DNA from: an uncultured Lachnospiraceae bacterium
Lineage (GTDB): Bacteria; Bacillota; Clostridia; Lachnospirales; Lachnospiraceae
Direction of reading: 5' to 3'
Assembly (NCBI GenBank): GCA_910585065.1
Contig: CAJUCG010000207.1
Span: forward strand, 1-6,245
DNA: 6,245 bases
Part shown: in pieces, positions 1 through 6,245 of the stretch
Numbering within the stretch: the first letter of the stretch is position 1
Layout: each line of letters begins with the position of its first letter
Made by a program: the position numbers and the translations under genes
The notes under the pieces: model-generated
Database searches by the model: none
What the model was told of the DNA's origin: nothing
Seen by the model: only the letters and a program-made list of their open reading frames with translations

Positions 1-791
1 CTTACGGCTTGTGGATGATTGGATTTACGATTATTCCGCTGCTTATGATCCTCTATTATGGTCTGACCGGGCGCGACGGCGGATTTACCTTTGAAAATCT
101 GAAATTGATTGCCACCGAGGAAAATTTAAAGGCGTTATGGCTTTCGATAAGACTATCGCTGCTCTCCACGCTGCTCTGTCTTATTATTGCCTACCCGCTC
201 GCCATGATTTTACGGAACACGAAATTTAAAAACAGCCGTTTTATGGTGATGCTCTTTATTATGCCGATGTGGATGAATTCGCTGCTGCGCATTATTGCAT
301 GGCAGAATATTTTAGAGCGCAAGGGGGTTCTAAATACCCTCCTTGAATTTTTGCACCTTCCCGCGCTCAATATTATCAACTCGCCCGCAGCGATCGTGCT
401 TGGTATGGTATATGATTTCCTCCCATTTATGATCCTGCCGCTGTACAACACACTTGTCAAGATTGATGAAAATGTAATTCACGCGGCGCATGATCTTGGA
501 GCAAATAATTTTCATACCTTTACAAAAATTATTTTTCCGCTAAGTATTCCGGGGGTGATCTCAGGCATTACCATGGTCTTTGTGCCATCCCTAACCACCT
601 TTGTAATCTCCGCTATTTTGGGGGGCAGCAAGGTATTGCTGATCGGAAATATTATTGAGCAGCAGTTCCAGAAATTAAATAACTGGCACTCCGGCTCAGG
701 ACTCTCGCTTGTGCTTATGGTATTTGTACTGATCAGCATGGCACTTGTCGGGAAATATGACAAGGGAGAAGGGAGTGCGAATGTATGGTAA
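1..791 (+). CDS. potB: PotB-like spermidine/putrescine ABC importer permease, 5' partial
   Basis: This is one of two inner-membrane permeases of a polyamine importer (PotABCD type). It forms the channel with PotC and takes substrate from PotD. The reading frame is open to the window edge (first full codon at base 3, reading Y-G-L-W-M-I-G-F), so the TTG at 9 is not a credible start. The family is usually near 275 residues, so roughly 15-20 N-terminal residues are missing. Counting from the TTG at 9, hydrophobic segments lie near residues 3-19, 46-66, 78-98, 127-148, 178-200 and 232-248, giving six spans. The cytoplasmic EAA loop that docks on the ATPase is at about 156-186 (AAHDLGANNF, then FPLSIPGVISG). 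The gene overlaps potC by 7 bases, and its C-terminal codons for KGEG carry the potC ribosome-binding site. PotB versus a related binding-protein-dependent permease is judged from family resemblance and from the potC and potD neighbours. Confidence 0.9.
   Translation, partial: YGLWMIGFTIIPLLMILYYGLTGRDGGFTFENLKLIATEENLKALWLSIRLSLLSTLLCLIIAYPLAMILRNTKFKNSRFMVMLFIMPMWMNSLLRIIAWQNILERKGVLNTLLEFLHLPALNIINSPAAIVLGMVYDFLPFMILPLYNTLVKIDENVIHAAHDLGANNFHTFTKIIFPLSIPGVISGITMVFVPSLTTFVISAILGGSKVLLIGNIIEQQFQKLNNWHSGSGLSLVLMVFVLISMALVGKYDKGEGSANVW
762..775 (+). promoter_or_regulatory. potC ribosome-binding site inside potB
   Basis: A purine run (AAGGGAGAAGGGAG) ends 9 bases before the potC ATG at 785. 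It supports that start and implies that potC is initiated within, and probably coupled to, the end of potB. The ATG at 781 is in a different frame from potC. Confidence 0.65.
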
Positions 792-1573
792 ACTTCCGAC
801 AGTTTTTGAGAAAATTTTATCTGGGGCTTATTATTTTGTTTTTGTACGCGCCGATCCTTGTATTGGTTGTCCTGTCGTTTAACCGCTCCAAATCCCGCTC
901 TAAATGGGGTGGATTTACATTAAAATGGTATTCCTCCATGTTCGAGAACGAAACTATTATGTTAGCCTTAAGAGATACCTTGCTAATTGCCATTCTCTCC
1001 GCGTTTCTTGCAACGCTGCTTGGCACGGTTGCCGCAATCGCAATCAACCATATGCGCAAGGTTCCGCGCGCCATTATGCTTGGCATTACCAATATTCCAA
1101 TGCTAAACGCGGAGATTGTCACCGGGATTTCGCTGATGCTGCTTTTTTTGGCACTCGATCTCAATCTGGGATTTTTTACTGTGCTGCTCTCCCATATTGC
1201 CTTTAATGTGCCATATGTGATTTTGAGCGTTATGCCAAAACTCGCCCAGACCAACCAAAGTACCTATGAGGCCGCATTGGATCTGGGGGCAACCCCGTTA
1301 AAAGCATTTTTTTTAGTGGTTTTTCCGGATATTTTTCCGGGTGTACTCTCCGGATTTTTGTTAGCGTTCACTCTCTCGCTCGATGATTTTATTATCACGC
1401 ATTTTACGCGCGGCGCGACGGTCAACACGCTTTCCACGCTGATCTACTCGGAGACAAGAAAAGGTATCAAACCGGAGATGTACGCACTTTCCACCCTGCT
1501 TTTTGTCGGGGTGCTGCTTCTTCTTATTTTTGTCAACCGTCTGGGGAAAAACGAGAAGGAAGTAAAAAATTAA
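785..1573 (+). CDS. potC: PotC-like spermidine/putrescine ABC importer permease
   Basis: This is the second membrane permease of the polyamine importer and the partner of PotB. At 262 residues it is full length for the family. Hydrophobic segments lie near residues 11-32, 64-88, 96-126, 129-150, 182-204 and 235-252, giving six spans. The EAA coupling loop is well kept (YEAALDLGATPLKAF at 161-175, then FPDIFPGVLSG at 180-190) and is followed by the LSLDDFIITHF stretch (198-207) typical of PotC proteins. The ATG at 785 has a purine-rich ribosome-binding site 9 bases upstream and overlaps the potB stop, as expected for a translationally coupled pair. The gene contains a run of eight T residues (1307-1314) in the codons just after the EAA motif, but the frame is intact. 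The stop codon forms part of a small intercistronic hairpin. Assignment to PotC rather than PotB rests on gene order and the LDDF motif. Confidence 0.93.
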   Translation: MVNFRQFLRKFYLGLIILFLYAPILVLVVLSFNRSKSRSKWGGFTLKWYSSMFENETIMLALRDTLLIAILSAFLATLLGTVAAIAINHMRKVPRAIMLGITNIPMLNAEIVTGISLMLLFLALDLNLGFFTVLLSHIAFNVPYVILSVMPKLAQTNQSTYEAALDLGATPLKAFFLVVFPDIFPGVLSGFLLAFTLSLDDFIITHFTRGATVNTLSTLIYSETRKGIKPEMYALSTLLFVGVLLLLIFVNRLGKNEKEVKN

Positions 1574-1590
1574 ATCCCTAAAGGGATTTA
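1571..1590 (+). promoter_or_regulatory. intercistronic hairpin at the potC stop
   Basis: Perfect 8-base inverted repeat TAAATCCC (1571-1578) and GGGATTTA (1583-1590) with a 4-base loop. The left arm contains the potC TAA. No T-run follows, so it is not a classical terminator. An mRNA processing or stability element that lets potD be expressed differently from the permeases is plausible, but this is inference. The stem is short and A/T-rich, so it may be only weakly stable. Confidence 0.45.
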
Positions 1591-1615
1591 AGAGCTGTTA
1601 AATATTAATCAATTT

Positions 1616-1620
1616 GGAGG
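1616..1620 (+). promoter_or_regulatory. potD ribosome-binding site
   Basis: GGAGG lies 8 bases before the ATG at 1629. It decides the potD start: the in-frame TTG at 1614 overlaps the Shine-Dalgarno itself and would add five residues (MEVYI) ahead of an otherwise normal lipoprotein signal. Confidence 0.88.
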
Positions 1621-1628
1621 TCTATATA

Positions 1629-2765
1629 ATGAAAAATAAAAATTTGATTGCTAAATTAACCCACCCTGTCGGGCTGCTTCTTGCGGGAAGTCTTATTGTA
1701 ACTAATACATTTACCCTGTCGGGCTGCGGGAGCGGCGATGACGAGATTCCGTTTACCCTGGAGGCAACTGGCAATTACAAGGCAGGGGACAACGGGGAAG
1801 TCTATGTTTACAACTGGGGAGAATATATTGATGAGCGCGTGATTGATATTTTCGAGAAAGACACAGGAATTAAAGTCTACTACAATTATTTTGAGGAAAA
1901 CGAAGATATGTACCCGATCGTGGCAACAGGTGCCGCAAAATATGATGTTGTCTGTCCGTCGGACTATATGATTCAGAAAATGATCGGGGAAGATCTGCTG
2001 CTGCCGCTTAATTATGAGAATATTCCAAATATTTCCAATATCGATCCGGAATATCTAAAGAGTGCGGAAAATTTTGATCCGGGCAATCTCTACAGTGTGC
2101 CGTACTGCTGGGGTACCGTGGGCATCCTCTACAATAAGACGATGGTTGAGGAGCCGATCGATAGCTGGGGGGTATTGTTTGACGAGAAATATTCGCAGGA
2201 GATCTTAATGATCAACAGCGTGCGCGATGCGTTTATGATCGCTTTAACTTATCTTGGCTACAGCCAGAATACAACAAACGAGGCGGAGCTTGACGAGGCA
2301 CTTGCCCTCCTACAAAAGCAGTATCCTCTCGTACAGGGGTATTTTGTTGATCAGGTGCGCGATAAGATGATTGGCGGTGAAGCCGCTATCGGCGTAATTT
2401 ATTCCGGTGAGGCAATCTACACTCAGCGCGAAAATGAGGATCTGGTCTATGTGGTGCCAAAGGAAGGATCCAATGTTTGGATTGACGGCTGGGTTATCCC
2501 GAAAACTGCACAGAACAAGGAGAATGCGGAGGCATGGATCAATTTCTGCTGCCGCGCGGATGTTGCCCTGGCAAATTTTAATTATATCACCTACTCCACA
2601 CCGAACAAGGCAGCGAGAGATCTGATTACAGATGAGGAGATCCGCAACAGCGAAATTGCCTTTCCAAACAGCGAGGTGTTAAACCGCTGCGAAACATTTT
2701 GCTACCTCGGCGAGGAGGCGGAAGCAATGTATTTAAACAAGTGGAATCAGAGAGGAAATCAGTAA
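1629..2765 (+). CDS. potD: PotD-like spermidine/putrescine-binding lipoprotein
   Basis: Extracellular solute-binding lipoprotein that delivers polyamines to PotBC. It has 378 residues from the ATG at 1629. A basic N-terminus (MKNKNLIAK) and hydrophobic core lead to the lipobox LSGC, so Cys33 is the predicted lipid-anchored first residue, as expected in a Gram-positive. The mature domain opens with YVYNWGEYID (59-68) and continues with CPSDYM (109-114), VPKEGSNVWIDGW (276-288) and YSTPN (322-326), all PotD-type landmarks. By-eye alignment to E. coli PotD keeps the equivalents of Trp34, Tyr37, Ser83, Tyr85, Trp255, Asp257 and Tyr293 (here W63, Y66, S111, Y113, W284, D286, Y322). It changes Asp168, Glu171 and Trp229 to S197, D200 and Y258. 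The mature protein has six cysteines besides the lipidated one. Spermidine versus putrescine preference cannot be read from the sequence. It is the last gene before the convergent hairpin, so probably the operon end. Confidence 0.93.
   Translation: MKNKNLIAKLTHPVGLLLAGSLIVTNTFTLSGCGSGDDEIPFTLEATGNYKAGDNGEVYVYNWGEYIDERVIDIFEKDTGIKVYYNYFEENEDMYPIVATGAAKYDVVCPSDYMIQKMIGEDLLLPLNYENIPNISNIDPEYLKSAENFDPGNLYSVPYCWGTVGILYNKTMVEEPIDSWGVLFDEKYSQEILMINSVRDAFMIALTYLGYSQNTTNEAELDEALALLQKQYPLVQGYFVDQVRDKMIGGEAAIGVIYSGEAIYTQRENEDLVYVVPKEGSNVWIDGWVIPKTAQNKENAEAWINFCCRADVALANFNYITYSTPNKAARDLITDEEIRNSEIAFPNSEVLNRCETFCYLGEEAEAMYLNKWNQRGNQ
1663..1727 (+). repeat. 15-base direct repeat in the potD signal-peptide region
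   Basis: The sequence ACCCTGTCGGGCTGC occurs at 1663-1677 and again at 1713-1727, exactly 50 bases apart. Because 50 is not a multiple of three, the copies are read in different frames: the first as part of HPVGLL, the second as TLSGC, the lipobox. The flanks show no convincing further similarity. Confidence 0.8.
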
Positions 2766-2784
2766 TTTTAATCTTCGATCAGCC

Positions 2785-2839
2785 GGGGCTGTTGCACAAG
2801 GAAAAATACAATATGTATTTTTCTCTGTGCAACAGCCCC
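2785..2839. terminator. long convergent hairpin, possible bidirectional terminator or palindromic repeat
   Basis: Arms of 26 bases (2785-2810 and 2814-2839) flank a 3-base loop (ATA). The outer 14 pairs, GGGGCTGTTGCACA with its complement, and the inner 10 A/T-rich pairs are perfect. Between them are one A-C mismatch and one G-T wobble (2799-2800 against 2824-2825). It lies 19 bases after the potD stop and 33 bases after the stop of the convergent exporter gene, a normal place for a shared terminator. Neither side has a T-run after the stem, so intrinsic termination in the strict sense is doubtful. It could instead protect mRNA 3' ends or be one copy of a dispersed palindromic repeat. The rest of the 107-base gap (2766-2872) shows nothing further. 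Confidence 0.55.
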
Positions 2840-2872
2840 TATAAGATCCCCAAAATTTTCATCACCGCATCT

Positions 2873-4711
2873 CTATGCTTCGTTTCCCCCTACCTTTGGA
2901 GTACTTACATAGTACTGCGCCTGTGCATTCCACAATTTATAGTACTTTCCTTCCTGTTCTAAAAGCAGCTTTTCATGGCTGCCCTGCTGAATAATTCTCC
3001 CCCCATCAAACACTACAACACTGTCACAGAAACGGCAGGAAGCCAGCCGGTGACTAATATAGATAGTGGTGTGTTCTCCGGAAAGCTCATTGAACTTATT
3101 GTAGACTTCATACTCCGACACTGGATCAAGCGCGGCGGTTGGCTCGTCAAGCACGATAAATGGCGCGTCCTTGTAGAGTGCCCTTGCCAGCGCGATCTTT
3201 TGTGCCTCTCCGCCGGAGATCTCTATCCCCTGCGCGGAATAATTCTTGTACAAATAAGTATCTGTCCCCTCAGGCATCGCGGAAAGCCGTTCCTCAAAAC
3301 CTGCACGCTTTAAGCATTCCTCCGCCCGCGCCCTATCATACTCCTTTGCCGCCGCTACATTCTGTCCGACGGTAAAGGAAAAAAGAGTAAAATCCTGGAA
3401 GACTACGGAAAAGATAGAGAGATACTCATCATAATTATATTTTCGGATATCCACCCCATTAAGAAAGATCTCGCCCTCCGTCGGGTCATACAGTCTGCAG
3501 AGCAGCTTGATAAAAGTGGTTTTTCCGCTGCCGTTCTCCCCGACAATCGCAAGCTTCTTTCCCACCTTAAATTTTACATTGACATGGCGCAGCGCGTAGT
3601 TTTCTGTATTTGGATAGCGAAAGGAAACATCCCGAAATTCCACATCGTACTCATTATCCAGACGCTTTTCCACCGTAAGTGAACCCTGATACATCTTGTT
3701 TTGAATATCAAAATACGAAAAGAAACGCTTTAGATAACCATTGTTTGCAAATACCCGCTGCAATGTGCCGACCAGCCCCGAAACCGCATCCAGCAAAAGC
3801 ATAATGCAGGAAATATATTTGGCGATGGAACCGACAGAAACATTTCCCGCCATAACCGCCATTATCAGTACTATATAGACTCCGAACCTTAACAGATGGC
3901 TAAACAGCACCGAGGGAAGAAAAAGCATCAAACATTTCTTGTCCTTTTTTATATAATCCCCATAAAATTCCATATCGGTTTTCAGATTATCTCCTGCTAT
4001 CTTCTCCTCCATTCCATAGAGCCGGATATCCATCCCCATCTCATAATCGCCGACAATATCGCTATATCTTTCCCCTAATAGATTTAAGTTTACACATTGC
4101 TTCCAAAAATCCTGATTGATAGCCTCCTCCTTTGCGGTAGCATAAATTGAATAGAGTACAGCGGTCATAAGCCCCGCTACCAACGCCAGCTTTAGGAGGA
4201 GCGGCACAGAATTTAAGGTAAAAAAGGAAGCACTAAGGGAGAGTGAGGCAATTATGCTTGTGATATGTCTTACTAACATTCTTACACTGGTATACAGATA
4301 ATATAAATTGTATCCCGTCTGACTTTCCATGCGGATTCGCTCAAGCAGCAGCGCGATCTCCCTGCTCTCGATCTTGGAATATTCCATTTCCATCTCTTTC
4401 TTCGAGTACATCCACTCCCGCTCACGATAAATATTTGTAGTTTTGATATTTTCCGCTACCCTACACAGGGTGAGCAAAAGATTTAACAGAAAAGTCAGTC
4501 CCACCGTCAGCACAATATACCAAAGAATCTCTTTCTTTTCCGCCCCCGTCCAGATCGCATCAATCAGTTTTGCGGAAAAATAAATAGGAATATATTGTAT
4601 TACCGAAGCAAAGAATGCATTAAAAATTACACACAGTGCAAAGGAACGCTCTAAGCGAAAAAGCAAGCTTACCGCCCGGCAAAAAATCATGCGGTGTTCG
4701 CTCAGTTTCAT
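2873..4711 (-). CDS. ABC exporter half-transporter (membrane domain plus ATPase), downstream subunit
   Basis: Membrane-bound ATP-driven exporter subunit of 612 residues, a normal length for a six-span membrane domain fused to an ATPase. Likely spans lie near residues 23-46, 63-84, 148-168, 170-190, 262-285 and 292-315, with DIRLYG (228-233) in the cytoplasmic loop between spans 4 and 5. ATPase motifs in order: A-loop Tyr366 (SFRYP), Walker A GENGSGKTT (391-399, Lys397), Q-loop Gln439, signature ISGGE (498-502), Walker B FIVLDE (518-523, catalytic Glu523), D-loop AALDP (526-530) and switch His554. All are intact. There is no peptidase domain in front of the membrane domain. The ATG at 4711 is chosen because it has an AAAGGGGG ribosome-binding site 7 bases upstream and forms an ATGA overlap with the preceding gene's stop. 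An in-frame TTG at 4744 would start upstream of that site. It probably pairs with the upstream subunit. Substrate unknown; a peptide or drug is possible. Confidence 0.92.
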   Translation of the reverse strand: MKLSEHRMIFCRAVSLLFRLERSFALCVIFNAFFASVIQYIPIYFSAKLIDAIWTGAEKKEILWYIVLTVGLTFLLNLLLTLCRVAENIKTTNIYREREWMYSKKEMEMEYSKIESREIALLLERIRMESQTGYNLYYLYTSVRMLVRHITSIIASLSLSASFFTLNSVPLLLKLALVAGLMTAVLYSIYATAKEEAINQDFWKQCVNLNLLGERYSDIVGDYEMGMDIRLYGMEEKIAGDNLKTDMEFYGDYIKKDKKCLMLFLPSVLFSHLLRFGVYIVLIMAVMAGNVSVGSIAKYISCIMLLLDAVSGLVGTLQRVFANNGYLKRFFSYFDIQNKMYQGSLTVEKRLDNEYDVEFRDVSFRYPNTENYALRHVNVKFKVGKKLAIVGENGSGKTTFIKLLCRLYDPTEGEIFLNGVDIRKYNYDEYLSIFSVVFQDFTLFSFTVGQNVAAAKEYDRARAEECLKRAGFEERLSAMPEGTDTYLYKNYSAQGIEISGGEAQKIALARALYKDAPFIVLDEPTAALDPVSEYEVYNKFNELSGEHTTIYISHRLASCRFCDSVVVFDGGRIIQQGSHEKLLLEQEGKYYKLWNAQAQYYVSTPKVGGNEA

Positions 4712-6245
4712 TGTTTTTCCCCCTTTCCTTCTCCCCGATACCAACAGCTTTGCATCTCATAGAGTCTTGCATATTCACCGCCCGCCAAAACTAAGGAATC
4801 ATGTGTTCCCTCCTCAAGAATACGCCCCTCACTCAAATACAAGATCCGATCACAAAACCGCGTGGAAGCCAGTCGGTGGGAAATAAACAGCGCGCTTTTT
4901 TTATCGGTCATCTTTCGATAATTTTCATAGATTTCACTTTCTGCAATTGGGTCAAGTGCCGCGGTCGGCTCGTCAAGCACAAGAATCGGGGCATCCTTAT
5001 ACAATGCCCTAGCCAACATTAATTTTTGCATTTCCCCTCCGGAAAGCTCGGTTCCATCCTGGTTTATCTGCTTGTCAAGTTTTGTATGGATTCCTTTGGG
5101 AAGGGAGGCAAGCTTTTTTGACAGTCCTGCCCGCTTTATACATTCTAGGACTCGCGCCAGATCCGTCTGCGCTTCCCCCTGCCCGGAAACAATCTCCGCC
5201 AACGAAAAAAACGTGGATTTCACTTGCTGAAAAACTGGGGCAATCAACTGATAATAGTCCTTTTTGTGAAACTGTTGAATTGGTACGCCACCGATAAAGA
5301 TCTCCCCGGCAGCCGGATGATACAATCCGCATAAGAGCTTGACCAGTGTAGTTTTTCCCGCGCCGTTTAACCCGACAAGCGCGATCTTCTCCCCGCTTTT
5401 TATCGTCAGGCAAATATCGTGCAGTGTATCTTTCTCCTCCCCCTCATAGCGAAAGCTTACATGGTCAAATACAATTTCCGGCACGGTTTCTTTATTCACT
5501 GAGAAACTCTTGCTTCCATCCACATCCGGATATTCTAAGTATTCTCTCAGATCGCAAAGGCGAAGGCTGGTGTGGCGCATTTGGTTCCACTTATTTAAAA
5601 TATTTCCTATCCATTCAGCAAACGAGGAGATGGCAGCAAAATAGAGAACAAACTGATCAACACTGATCTCCCCCGCCCAAGTCATGGAAATCAAAACCGC
5701 ATACGCCGCGCTGTCACGCAAAAGGATCACCACCAGATCGGCAAGATGTGAGAGATATTCCCGAAAAATTCTCTTTTTGTCCCATGCCATATAGTCCTTG
5801 GAAAGTAACTGATACATTTGTTCCATCCAGCCCGCCATCCCATAGATTCGAATATCCTTCGCCACCGCAAAATCCGCCGTTTTCCCCTGCACATAATCCA
5901 GTTTTCGGTCAATCTCCATCCAATTTTTCCGGTTTACATACTCCCATTTTTGGTATGTTCTCACACAAAACCAGTTGACCGCCGGGGCGAGCGTTAAAAA
6001 TACAAGCAGCCACGGGCTGACAAATGACACTACCGTGCCAAAAAGAAGATAACAAAGAATGCTCTCGGCAAAGCCCCAGGCGTGTTTTGTCATATCCCTT
6101 GTGGGCTGAACACCATCCCACATTTCCGTTGCCCGTTCTGCCCGCTCCCGCAGATCGCGCATCTCTTTTTTCTCATAAATCTGATAAAAGCATCCCATCG
6201 ATTTTTTGTTTAATTCGTAGGCAATCTGGCAGAGGTACGGGGTTT
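4708..6245 (-). CDS. ABC exporter half-transporter, upstream subunit, 5' partial
   Basis: First subunit of the presumed heterodimeric exporter. The frame is open to the window edge, beyond the Met at 6198 (15 more codons ending in ELNKKS), so that Met is internal. The visible 511 residues begin in the cytoplasmic loop after span 2; by comparison with its neighbour roughly 85-100 residues, including spans 1 and 2, lie outside. Counting from the Met at 6198, spans lie near residues 44-60, 63-79, 152-172 and 180-200, with KDIRIYGM (114-121) matching DIRLYGM in the partner. ATPase motifs: A-loop Tyr251, Walker A GLNGAGKTT (276-284), Q-loop Gln324, signature LSGGE (385-389), Walker B LVLDE (406-410), AALDP, and switch His441; all are intact. 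The glycine- and charge-rich tail (GEGKGEKQ) is encoded by bases that also form the next gene's ribosome-binding site. The two proteins are clear paralogues of each other. Substrate unknown. Confidence 0.9.
   Translation of the reverse strand, partial: TPYLCQIAYELNKKSMGCFYQIYEKKEMRDLRERAERATEMWDGVQPTRDMTKHAWGFAESILCYLLFGTVVSFVSPWLLVFLTLAPAVNWFCVRTYQKWEYVNRKNWMEIDRKLDYVQGKTADFAVAKDIRIYGMAGWMEQMYQLLSKDYMAWDKKRIFREYLSHLADLVVILLRDSAAYAVLISMTWAGEISVDQFVLYFAAISSFAEWIGNILNKWNQMRHTSLRLCDLREYLEYPDVDGSKSFSVNKETVPEIVFDHVSFRYEGEEKDTLHDICLTIKSGEKIALVGLNGAGKTTLVKLLCGLYHPAAGEIFIGGVPIQQFHKKDYYQLIAPVFQQVKSTFFSLAEIVSGQGEAQTDLARVLECIKRAGLSKKLASLPKGIHTKLDKQINQDGTELSGGEMQKLMLARALYKDAPILVLDEPTAALDPIAESEIYENYRKMTDKKSALFISHRLASTRFCDRILYLSEGRILEEGTHDSLVLAGGEYARLYEMQSCWYRGEGKGEKQ
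4719..4730 (-). promoter_or_regulatory. ribosome-binding site of the downstream exporter subunit
   Basis: On the minus strand AAGGAAAGGGGG ends 7 bases before the ATG at 4711. It lies wholly inside the last codons of the upstream exporter gene. With the ATGA overlap at 4708-4711 it implies coupled translation of the two subunits, which would suit a 1:1 heterodimer. Confidence 0.75.

Noticed and set aside
817..1254. 145-codon open frame antisense to potC
   Set aside because: It lies wholly inside a strongly recognised permease gene, has no ribosome-binding site I could identify, and its translation resembles no family; it is a shadow of potC.
1625..1630. Perfect TATAAT just before potD, as a possible -10 promoter box
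   Set aside because: It overlaps the potD start codon at 1629 and follows the ribosome-binding site, so a transcript from it could not carry the potD leader; no good -35 box is found about 17 bases upstream.
2699..2962. Open frame running from the potD end through the hairpin into the convergent exporter
   Set aside because: It spans a strong palindrome and the antisense of the exporter C-terminus; an internal ATG at 2813 has only a weak AAGG upstream. No support as a peptide gene.
4744..4744. TTG at 4744 as the start of the downstream exporter gene
   Set aside because: It would place the start upstream of the strong AAAGGGGG site and inside the previous gene by 37 bases; the ATG at 4711 with ATGA overlap is far better.
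3130..5000. Shared stretches between the two exporter genes (for example GGCTCGTCAAGCAC near 3141 and 4966) as a DNA repeat
   Set aside because: They fall on the Walker B codons of paralogous ATPase domains and are explained by protein conservation.
6196..6198. ATG at 6198 as the start of the upstream exporter gene
   Set aside because: The frame stays open to the window edge, and a start here would remove the first two membrane spans of an otherwise intact exporter.

Overview
The window looks like a piece of chromosome from a Gram-positive, probably strictly anaerobic Firmicute, most likely a clostridial or Lachnospiraceae-type bacterium. This is inferred from strong purine-rich Shine-Dalgarno sites, tightly packed overlapping genes, moderate base composition, a lipoprotein rather than periplasmic PotD, and protein sequences that read like clostridial homologues. 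No ribosomal or taxonomic marker is present, so the assignment is tentative.

Left half (1-2765, + strand): the distal part of a polyamine ABC importer operon, potB (5' end cut off by the window edge), potC and potD. The two permeases overlap by 7 bases, and potD follows after a 55-base gap that carries a small hairpin. PotB and PotC would form the membrane channel. PotD, a lipid-anchored binding protein, would capture spermidine and/or putrescine outside the cell. The ATPase PotA that must power them is not in the window and is presumably encoded upstream.

Middle (2766-2872): a 107-base convergent intergenic region with a long near-perfect hairpin (2785-2839). It lies at the 3' end of both operons and lacks an obvious U-tract on either side.

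Right half (2873-6245, - strand): two consecutive ABC exporter half-transporters (membrane domain fused to ATPase domain), joined by an ATGA stop/start overlap. The upstream one runs off the right edge and lacks its N-terminus. They very probably form a heterodimeric exporter. Both ATPase domains keep every catalytic motif, unlike many heterodimeric Firmicute exporters that have one degenerate site. Their SGGE-x-QK signature and ALDP-x2-E sequence recall peptide/lantibiotic-type exporters, but no precursor peptide or processing gene is visible, so the substrate is unknown.

Coding density is near complete and there is no gene-free stretch over 300 bases. I saw no RNA gene, mobile element, CRISPR array or clearly novel system. 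The points worth a second look are small: a 15-base direct repeat read in two frames within the potD signal peptide, the convergent hairpin, the two-canonical-site exporter pair, and substitutions in the PotD ligand pocket.
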